Shown piece after piece: positions 1-5,883 of a DNA stretch of 6,451 nucleotides (position 1 is its first letter; every line of letters begins with the position of its first letter). The notes beneath the pieces are model-generated. The model saw nothing but the letters and a program-made list of their open reading frames with translations. It was not told the DNA's origin and did not search any database. The DNA is taken from assembly GCA_964400545.1 (NCBI GenBank), contig CAYNUG010000124.1, positions 1 to 6,451 on the forward strand. The letters are read 5' to 3'. Source of the stretch: UBA647 sp964400545 (GTDB lineage: Bacteria; Acidobacteriota; Aminicenantia; UBA2199). A program made the position numbers and the translations under genes.

Positions 1-1849
1 GATCATAGCTGCGATCTTTCCTCAAGTCTTTAAGCTTCTTTATATATTTTCTGATATTACTAAAATCTTTACTGGTAGTGATCCTTGAATTACTCAATTC
101 TTTTACTTTTGAAATTCTTATGTTTCCGTATCGCCAATCATTAAACTTGAGGGGCTTAATTCTGTCAGATCTAAGTGGATGATCATAATACCTTTCCCCG
201 ATCTTCAGATAATCATATTGGTCGGGTAGTATAATATCCGGTACTACCCCTGAGTATTGATTGGAAGCTCCGGTTATTCTGTAAAATTTTTGGATTGTGA
301 CCTTAAATGCCCCAAGCTTGTCCTTTCCGTTGTTGTTATTTTTAACAAACCTGTTCAGGTCGATCATCATCTGGACAGTCCCTTTCCCGAATGAATGAGC
401 TCCACCTACTATAATTGCCCTTTTATAATCCTGAAGTGCTGCTGCAACTATCTCAGATGCGGATGCACTTAGTGAGTTTACCAGAACTATCAGAGGTTTT
501 TTATAATGAATAGCGGGATCGGGATCATTTAGTATCCTTATCCCTGTATGTCTGTTTTTTGTCTGGAGTATAGGCCCTTTTTTTATAAATAAACCTGATA
601 AGGTTATTGCATCATTCAATGCCCCACCGCTGTTCCCTCTAAGATCAAGGACCATTCCTTCAATATTCCATTTTTTAAGGCGTTCTATCTCTCTCCTGAC
701 GTCTTCAGACGATTTTCTACCATTGCTATCGGTGAAATCATTATAAAAACCCGGGAGATATATGTAACCGAAATTCATTCCGGAACTTTTTTCTTTGATA
801 ATGACAGATTTGGCAAATGTCTCTTCTATAACCACGACATCTCTTACAATTGGGATAATTACCGTGTTCCCGTCCGGTTTTATAACAGTAAGTTTTACCA
901 GAGTACCTTTCTTCCCACGGATATATTTTACAGCATCAATAGTTCTCATTCCGATGATATCTACAGGTTCACCATCTCCCTGAGCTACCTTACTGATCTT
1001 ATCACCTGCTTTAAGTATATTCTGTTTCCATGAAGGTCCACCCGGTATGATCCTGACGATTGATACATAGCCGTCCTTTTCACCGAGGAGAGCTCCGATC
1101 CCTTCAAGTTTGCCGGTCATCTCAATATCAAAGTCTTCCATTTGTTTTGGTGGAAAATAAGCCGTGTGTGGGTCAAATGCCTGAATAATAGAATTAATAA
1201 AAATTGAAACTGCATCTTTATTGTTGGTCTTTATATTCCTTTTCAGTCTCTGGATGAAACTTTTTTTAATTTCATTCCGGGCTTTTTCTTCGAGTTCTCT
1301 GCTGATTGGGAGAGGATCTACTTTTTTTGTTTCAGCAAGTTTTATATATCTGTTGATAACATTGTATTTCAGGATCTTCCTCCAATATTCATCCTGCTCT
1401 TTTTCTGTTTTGAAAAAATCTCTGTTTTCGGGTGAGAATTCAACAGTTTCATCAACGGTAAGATCAAACGGGGAACTAAGGTGTTCATTGACCAGCTTAA
1501 GGACATTGTTTATCCTGAGATTTATCTGTTTGCTTGCAATGTACATAAATGCAGGATTTCCTTCTGCAAGTTCATTGTCAATTGCATCTTTGAACTTTTC
1601 AAAATCTTTGATGTCGGATTGGAGAAAATAACGTTTATTATAATCGAGATAGCTTATATACTCTTTAAGACCGATCTCGGAAAAATTATCGTCAACCTTT
1701 TTCCCACTATAGTGCCATGCTTCGAGACCCTGATGAATGATCCTGAAAAGTTTCTGTTCCGGGATCGATCTGGAATCGACAGCAATAATGTTAACTGCCA
1801 GTATTATCAGTGGAATCAACAGCATGTATTTCTTCATTGATCTTTTCAT
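1..1849 (-). CDS. prc: Tail-specific / C-terminal processing protease Prc (Tsp), peptidase family S41A; 3' end outside window
   Basis: Periplasmic serine protease that recognises C-terminal tails of proteins through a PDZ domain and degrades or trims them. 616 codons are visible from ATG at 1849 to the left edge, with no stop reached. E. coli Prc is about 682 residues, so some 70 or more C-terminal residues are probably missing. Visible order: Sec signal peptide (about residues 1-24, KRSMKK then a hydrophobic stretch, no lipobox Cys); helical N-terminal domain with FDPHTAYFPP at 225-234; PDZ domain about 246-340 starting GKLEGIGALLG; S41 core with GYIYLPGFY (361-369), LDLRGNSGG (401-409), catalytic Ser463 in SASASE, catalytic Lys489 in FGKGTVQ, then TIQKFYR (518-524) and GVVPDI; start of the C-terminal Tsp domain. 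Ser and Lys are 26 apart (25 in E. coli from memory). The start at 1849 was chosen because GAGAGGG lies just upstream; an in-frame ATG at 1837 is possible. It lies 28 bases after plsC, likely in the same operon. The family call is very secure; substrates are unknown. Confidence 0.95.
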   Translation of the reverse strand, partial: MKRSMKKYMLLIPLIILAVNIIAVDSRSIPEQKLFRIIHQGLEAWHYSGKKVDDNFSEIGLKEYISYLDYNKRYFLQSDIKDFEKFKDAIDNELAEGNPAFMYIASKQINLRINNVLKLVNEHLSSPFDLTVDETVEFSPENRDFFKTEKEQDEYWRKILKYNVINRYIKLAETKKVDPLPISRELEEKARNEIKKSFIQRLKRNIKTNNKDAVSIFINSIIQAFDPHTAYFPPKQMEDFDIEMTGKLEGIGALLGEKDGYVSIVRIIPGGPSWKQNILKAGDKISKVAQGDGEPVDIIGMRTIDAVKYIRGKKGTLVKLTVIKPDGNTVIIPIVRDVVVIEETFAKSVIIKEKSSGMNFGYIYLPGFYNDFTDSNGRKSSEDVRREIERLKKWNIEGMVLDLRGNSGGALNDAITLSGLFIKKGPILQTKNRHTGIRILNDPDPAIHYKKPLIVLVNSLSASASEIVAAALQDYKRAIIVGGAHSFGKGTVQMMIDLNRFVKNNNNGKDKLGAFKVTIQKFYRITGASNQYSGVVPDIILPDQYDYLKIGERYYDHPLRSDRIKPLKFNDWRYGNIRISKVKELSNSRITTSKDFSNIRKYIKKLKDLRKDRSYD

Positions 1850-1853
1850 ATTT

Positions 1854-1860
1854 CCCTCTC
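1854..1860 (-). promoter_or_regulatory. Shine-Dalgarno site of prc
   Basis: Read on the minus strand this is GAGAGGG, with the GAGG core five bases from the ATG at 1849. It decides between ATG 1849 and the in-frame ATG 1837, favouring 1849. It sits within the 28-base plsC-prc spacer, which has no visible terminator, so prc is probably translated from a plsC-prc transcript. Confidence 0.75.
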
Positions 1861-1877
1861 AATTTGAATATCGAACA

Positions 1878-2678
1878 TCAAAGCACTTCGGTACCCCAGT
1901 TCCTGAGGTTTTCTGAAATGAATTCAATTATTTCGTTATGTTCTTTTTTTCCGTTACCTTCAATTTTCATAGCTTTTCCGAACTTAATATATACGGTTTT
2001 TTCTCTTCTTAGTTTTCCGAGATCCTTGACATATTTGCCCTGTTGGATGAAATCTGTCTTTAAAGCAAAAGGAATTATTTTAACTTTTGCTCTGACAGCA
2101 AGTTTTACTCCAAGGCTGTTAAACCTTCGTCTGTCAAAATCTGTATATCTTGTACTTTCCGGGAATAATAGAATTGAAATATTTTTGTTTAAATTTTCTA
2201 TTCCTTCCGAAATAACCTTCATAAGGTCATCTCGTGGATTTTGTCTTCCTACTATTATCGGATTTGTAGAACCAACAATATTTCCTATTAAAGGCATTTC
2301 AACAAGGCTGCTCTTCACAACAAAAGTAACTCTCTTGATCGGTTCCACAATGGAGGGGAGTATCAAAGTTTCAAGTAATCCCATATGATTGCTGACAAAA
2401 ACAACGGGTTCATCTTTTACTTCCCTGATATTATCAATTCCACTTATTTCAACCTTCCCGCCACTGGATTCACATATTCGTAAAACCTCATTGGATTCTT
2501 CCACCCATTCTTCGGTCGTATACAATCCCTTTTTAGCATATTTTGAATTGTATGAATATATGGATTTAATAAGTCTGATATAAAAATATATCCTGGTCCT
2601 GAAGAAGAAATAATCCCAAAAGGACGATCTTTTTTTATCTGATGTCTTATATGTATTTCCCGGATAATATTCTTTCAT
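1878..2678 (-). CDS. plsC: PlsC-type 1-acyl-glycerol-3-phosphate (lysophospholipid) acyltransferase
   Basis: Membrane-associated acyltransferase of the PlsC/LPLAT superfamily. The usual reaction is transfer of an acyl chain to lysophosphatidic acid to make phosphatidic acid, but the acyl acceptor cannot be fixed from sequence. 266 residues, close to the family's usual length. Motif I is VSNHMGLLE with His98 and Glu103, that is HX4E rather than HX4D. VGRQNPRDD (143-151) occupies the motif II region, FPESTR (172-177) is motif III, and VKIIPFALK (199-207) is motif IV. The segment FNSLGVKLA plus the GNGKKEH tail recall a PlsC-like subgroup in which the acceptor is not settled (from memory). The N-terminal 20-45 segment is aromatic and basic (FWDYFFF, then IYFYIRL) and may bind the membrane; no clear full transmembrane helix is seen. 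The start at 2678 lacks a Shine-Dalgarno sequence but lies about six bases after a predicted transcription start. First gene of a likely plsC-prc operon, divergent from lptD. Confidence 0.92.
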   Translation of the reverse strand: MKEYYPGNTYKTSDKKRSSFWDYFFFRTRIYFYIRLIKSIYSYNSKYAKKGLYTTEEWVEESNEVLRICESSGGKVEISGIDNIREVKDEPVVFVSNHMGLLETLILPSIVEPIKRVTFVVKSSLVEMPLIGNIVGSTNPIIVGRQNPRDDLMKVISEGIENLNKNISILLFPESTRYTDFDRRRFNSLGVKLAVRAKVKIIPFALKTDFIQQGKYVKDLGKLRREKTVYIKFGKAMKIEGNGKKEHNEIIEFISENLRNWGTEVL

Positions 2679-2690
2679 TTTATAAGAATA

Positions 2691-2719
2691 ATTATATCTC
2701 TATTTTGTATGACAGTCAA
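2691..2719 (-). promoter_or_regulatory. Near-consensus sigma70-type promoter for plsC-prc
   Basis: On the minus strand, TTGACT (2719-2714) is followed by exactly 17 bases and then TATAAT (2696-2691). That is 11 of 12 consensus bases at optimal spacing. The predicted +1 is near 2684, only about six bases before the plsC ATG at 2678, so the transcript would be almost leaderless. Position relative to plsC and the match quality are seen directly; activity is inferred. Confidence 0.75.
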
Positions 2720-2726
2720 AACAGTA

Positions 2727-2754
2727 TTGATTGTTATACGGTATATGTGATAAA
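2727..2754 (+). promoter_or_regulatory. Candidate extended -10 promoter for lptD-rmd
   Basis: TTGATT (2727-2732), 16 bases, then GATAAA (2749-2754) preceded by TGT (2746-2748), an extended -10 TGn. Each hexamer matches consensus at four of six positions. Predicted +1 is about 2761, four bases before the lptD ATG. Weaker than the opposing plsC promoter; in a sequence this AT-rich such matches arise by chance. Confidence 0.35.
2735..2745. repeat. Short inverted repeat between the divergent promoters
   Basis: TATACGGTATA has five-base arms (TATAC / GTATA) around a central G. It lies in the spacer of the candidate lptD promoter and upstream of the plsC -35, so it could be a small operator half-site pair. 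The arms are short and AT-rich, and chance is a fair explanation. Confidence 0.2.
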
Positions 2755-2764
2755 TTTAATTTTC

Positions 2765-4942
2765 ATGAAAAGATTTAAGCTTATTATTTTATTATTTGTG
2801 TTTGTAATCGTAACTGTTGTATATCCCAAAGATAATAAACCGGTTATTCTTGCAGAACATTTCGAATCCTCAGGTGATTTGATCATATATACAAAGAACG
2901 TGGAAATAATCACCGAAAATTATAAAATATTTGCAGATTATATTGAATTTAATACAAAAACAAGGAAAATTAAGGCTCAGGGCAGAGTAACAATGACCAC
3001 TGACAATATGTCAGTTAGCGGAAGCGAACTTAATTTCAACATAAAAGAGATGACCGGAGAGATGTATGATGTTCAGGGTATGATGGAACCTTCCGTTTCA
3101 TTTTCTGCTGACAAACTTGTTCAGACAACAAAGGATATTCAAAAATTTAGCAGAATGAGATTTACTTCGTGTACGCAGCTGGTCCCGAGATGGATAATAA
3201 GTAGTCGTAAAGGGAAGATAAAAAAAGATAAATATATTGAAATGAGGGATGCGATCCTGAAGATCAAAAATATCCCTGTTTTTTATATTCCCTATCTGAG
3301 ATATCCTGTCAGGGACGGAAAATCGACTGGATTTCTTTTTCCGGTATTGGGCAACTCCGCGAAACTGGGATTTTTTATGAAGAACTCTTTCTTCTGGAAT
3401 ATCAAACCAAATCTGGACATTACTTTCTCGTATGATCATATTTCTAAAATAGGCCGTGGACTTGATACAGATCTGAGATATATGTTCCGCAAAAGTTCGG
3501 GCAGTATCAGGTTTTACTATTTTGATTATTCCGAAGAATATAAAAAATCTCTCCCGGAAGATAAAGTGATCGATGACAGAGATTTTAACATTAATATTAA
3601 TCATTTGCAGAGGATAAATTTTCTTAACACTGTGATAAGAGCAGATATTAATTACCAGAGCAATCCTGAGTTCCAAAGTGTATTTAACAAGGATTACGGC
3701 CGTTACAACCGGTCAAGATTCAATTCCGAAGTTTCGTTGACATCATCTTTGTCGAATCTATCTTTTTCTGTTTCCGGGTCGAGGAAAGAAACTTTCTATA
3801 TTCAGAAGAATACTTCGAATGTAATATCAAAACTACCCTCGATCAATGTAAATCTTAAACAACAGAAGGTCTGGAGGATCCCGGGTTATTTTACCGTGAA
3901 AGGTGCATTCGAGAGTGTTACAAGAAGTGGTATTGATTATGAGCAGGAGGATCTGTTCGTTAGCGATGTAACTTCCGACAGATTCAGTTTTCTTCCTTCT
4001 TATACTCTCAACTTTTTAAAATTGCCGTGGCTCTCAGCCACTGCGGATCTGTCATCCAAGCATAGTTTCTATTTGAAAAGTCAGGATCCGGAGACAGGTG
4101 AAATATTAAATGAACCTCTTCATCTTAATTATAATTCGGCAAAGATCACATTGAATGGTCCATCTTTTTACAGAATATTCAACACCCGGTTTAGCAGGTT
4201 AAAACATGTGATCGAGCCTGAGATCAAGATCTCATATTCAACAAAGGTCCCGGATAGCGAAAGGGAAAGAGTAATTCCGATTGATAATTTTGATTATCCC
4301 TCATATTCTTTTGTCAGTTTTTCTCTCAATTCAAGGCTGTTTAAGAAAAGCAACCGAGGGGATATAGCTCCGAGGGAGATATTCACTTACACATTGAGCC
4401 AGAAATATTTTTTTGATCCTGAGATTGCTAACAGGTACAGGTCGATCGATATAGGGACAGAGAAGATTTTTCCCGAATTATCAGAATTGACAAACAGTTT
4501 CAGGTATAGACCAACGAAATTTATTGCTTTGGATTTAACTCTTGCTTACAATCACTACCTCAAACATTTTCAGAGAGTGAATTTTTCTTTAGGTTACAGC
4601 GATCCTGAAAGTATCATATCCGGAAGATTGATATACAGTTTATATAAGAATCCTTTCCTGTCGAAATCTTTCTTTCTGAACACTGAACTGATCAGAGGAA
4701 ATTTCAATATTAAATTCCCGGTAATTCCCTTAAAGATCGAATCTTCTATCGATTATGATCTTTTTAATAAAATGTTCAGATACGGTAGTATAATTGCATC
4801 TTATAATTATCAGTGCATAAATTTCAATGTGGAGGTAAAGATCTATACTCTGAGCAATGAACTGACCGATATTCAATATACAATAGGAGTTACTTTCGGA
4901 AATCTTGGAATGGTAAAAGACTTTTTTAGTGGAGCTAAATAG
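2765..4942 (+). CDS. lptD: LPS-assembly outer-membrane protein LptD (OstA/Imp)
   Basis: Outer-membrane beta-barrel that, with lipoprotein LptE, receives LPS from the periplasmic Lpt bridge and inserts it in the outer leaflet. 725 residues (E. coli about 784). Residues 1-20 form a Sec signal (KRFK then hydrophobic). About 28-125 is an OstA/LptA-like beta-jellyroll (repeated patterns such as YKIFADYIEF and KIKAQGRVTM). The family-defining block follows: FTSC (Cys136), VFYIPYLRYP (172-181), TGFLFP (188-193) and a WNIKPNLDITF barrel entry. The rest is alternating polar/aromatic beta-strand sequence to the end. Only two cysteines occur, Cys136 and Cys684, matching the positions of one of the two E. 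coli interdomain disulfides. The frame stays open upstream to an ATG at 2642, but that extension overlaps plsC and would bury the signal peptide, so 2765 was chosen; no Shine-Dalgarno is visible. First gene of an apparent operon with the Rmd-like gene; divergent from plsC. Confidence 0.95.
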   Translation: MKRFKLIILLFVFVIVTVVYPKDNKPVILAEHFESSGDLIIYTKNVEIITENYKIFADYIEFNTKTRKIKAQGRVTMTTDNMSVSGSELNFNIKEMTGEMYDVQGMMEPSVSFSADKLVQTTKDIQKFSRMRFTSCTQLVPRWIISSRKGKIKKDKYIEMRDAILKIKNIPVFYIPYLRYPVRDGKSTGFLFPVLGNSAKLGFFMKNSFFWNIKPNLDITFSYDHISKIGRGLDTDLRYMFRKSSGSIRFYYFDYSEEYKKSLPEDKVIDDRDFNININHLQRINFLNTVIRADINYQSNPEFQSVFNKDYGRYNRSRFNSEVSLTSSLSNLSFSVSGSRKETFYIQKNTSNVISKLPSINVNLKQQKVWRIPGYFTVKGAFESVTRSGIDYEQEDLFVSDVTSDRFSFLPSYTLNFLKLPWLSATADLSSKHSFYLKSQDPETGEILNEPLHLNYNSAKITLNGPSFYRIFNTRFSRLKHVIEPEIKISYSTKVPDSERERVIPIDNFDYPSYSFVSFSLNSRLFKKSNRGDIAPREIFTYTLSQKYFFDPEIANRYRSIDIGTEKIFPELSELTNSFRYRPTKFIALDLTLAYNHYLKHFQRVNFSLGYSDPESIISGRLIYSLYKNPFLSKSFFLNTELIRGNFNIKFPVIPLKIESSIDYDLFNKMFRYGSIIASYNYQCINFNVEVKIYTLSNELTDIQYTIGVTFGNLGMVKDFFSGAK
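4931..4934 (+). promoter_or_regulatory. Probable Shine-Dalgarno of the rmd-like gene
   Basis: GGAG lies inside the last codons of lptD, 11 bases before ATG 4946. The spacing is on the long side. With a 3-base intergenic gap, translational coupling to lptD termination is likely to contribute as well. Confidence 0.5.
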
Positions 4943-4945
4943 ATA

Positions 4946-5875
4946 ATGGAAAAAGTGTTGATAACCGGATGTTCTGGATTTCTTGCTTCCTATCTTGTAA
5001 ATGAACTGAATGATAAGAGCAGTAAAATACTTGGTATAACAGAAGAGGAGCACTATTCATCAAATGACTTTGAGGTGATCCATACGGATATTAGGGATAA
5101 AGATATGCTGGGGAAAATAGTTGGCGAATTCTCTCCTGACCGAATTTATCATCTGGCTGCAATTTCCAATGTCGGTTTCAGCTGGAAATATCCGGGTCTC
5201 ACATATGAAGTTAACTTTATTGGAAGTTCGAATCTTCTCGAAGCTGTGTCAGAAAATTCTCCTGATGCAAGAATAGTCCTGATGAGCAGTGCCGAGGTTT
5301 ATTCTATTGACGGGGATAATAAACTTACAGAAACATCTCCTACATCCCCCTCCAATCCCTATGCTTTATCAAAATTTGCAATGGAAATGGCAGCAGACCT
5401 TTATATAAATTCTATGAATATGGATATTGTTAAGATCAGGTCTTTTAATTTCACAGGACCGGGACAGAACACTTCCTTTGTTTCATCTGATTTTTCATAT
5501 CAGATCGCACAGATTGAAAAAGGGAGAAAAGAACCTGTGATAAAAGTAGGTAACTTATCAGCAATGAGGGATTTTTCAGATGTCAGAGATATTGCCAGAT
5601 ATCTGACCGTTATTGGCAGGGAAGGGAAGCGGGGCGAGATATACAACACATGTTCGGGTAATGTTTATTCTATCTCGGATATATTGAATATCCTTCTGGA
5701 ATTGTCTTCAGTCCGGATAAGAATTGATGAAGAGAGTGATAGGTTTAGACCTGTGGATAAACCGATACTGGTCGGTGATAATTCAAAGATCAAAAATGAG
5801 TTGGGACTGGAACCGGAATATAACATCCGAATGACACTTGCAGATATTCTGAAACATTCAAGAAATATGAAATAG
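4946..5875 (+). CDS. rmd: Rmd-like GDP-4-dehydro-6-deoxy-D-mannose reductase (extended SDR)
   Basis: Cytoplasmic NAD(P)-dependent sugar-nucleotide enzyme of the extended SDR / NAD-epimerase-dehydratase family. 309 residues, normal for the family. N-terminal Rossmann fold: TGCSGFLAS (7-15), then PDRIYHLAA (64-72). Catalytic residues are Ser115 and Glu117 in SSAEVY, and Tyr139/Lys143 in YALSK. NFTGPGQ (168-174), a QIAQIEKGRKEPVIKVGN-type stretch (186-203), RDFSDVRD (208-215) and RPVDKPILVGDNSK (268-281) are what I recognise from Rmd proteins, which reduce GDP-4-keto-6-deoxymannose to GDP-D-rhamnose. GDP-mannose 4,6-dehydratase (Gmd) shares several of these motifs but is longer, so Rmd is preferred; a related epimerase remains possible. 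The third glycine of GxxGxxG is Ala14. It starts 3 bases after lptD, likely same transcript. No gmd gene is in the window to supply the substrate. Confidence 0.83.
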   Translation: MEKVLITGCSGFLASYLVNELNDKSSKILGITEEEHYSSNDFEVIHTDIRDKDMLGKIVGEFSPDRIYHLAAISNVGFSWKYPGLTYEVNFIGSSNLLEAVSENSPDARIVLMSSAEVYSIDGDNKLTETSPTSPSNPYALSKFAMEMAADLYINSMNMDIVKIRSFNFTGPGQNTSFVSSDFSYQIAQIEKGRKEPVIKVGNLSAMRDFSDVRDIARYLTVIGREGKRGEIYNTCSGNVYSISDILNILLELSSVRIRIDEESDRFRPVDKPILVGDNSKIKNELGLEPEYNIRMTLADILKHSRNMK

Positions 5876-5883
5876 TACCCGAA
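5876..5883. other. Eight-base convergent junction without a terminator
   Basis: The stop codons of the rmd-like gene (TAG ending 5875) and the GT4 gene (TAA, 5884-5886 on the minus strand) are eight bases apart. I see no GC-rich hairpin with a U tract across the junction or in the last 50 bases of either gene, so both transcripts probably read into the opposite gene or end by Rho. Confidence 0.6.

Noticed and set aside
515..526. Tandem GGGATC repeat
   Set aside because: Just two copies, encoding an Asp-Pro-Asp-Pro stretch in Prc; family members have a similar DPD-type segment there.
1221..1631. 136-codon plus-strand open frame
   Set aside because: It lies antisense to the well-supported N-terminal domain of Prc, has low-complexity Ser/Phe/Leu-rich content typical of a shadow frame, and resembles no family I know.
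1810..2388. 192-codon plus-strand open frame covering the end of plsC and the start of prc
   Set aside because: It is antisense to plsC motifs that match the family in detail; no ribosome site or recognisable domain.
2642..2764. 41-codon in-frame upstream extension of lptD
   Set aside because: It would overlap the plsC 5' end, place sequence before a good signal peptide, and lies upstream of the candidate promoter. The frame being open appears to be chance.
2679..2764. Bacteroidetes-type -7 element (TAnnTTTG) in the divergent region
   Set aside because: The nearest match on the plus strand (TATTTTG at 2701-2707) is one base short of the motif and not placed with a -33 TTTG; the sigma70-like elements fit better.
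3098..3676. 192-codon minus-strand open frame inside lptD
   Set aside because: It overlaps the most conserved LptD block (FTSC to the barrel entry), so the plus-strand frame is the real one.
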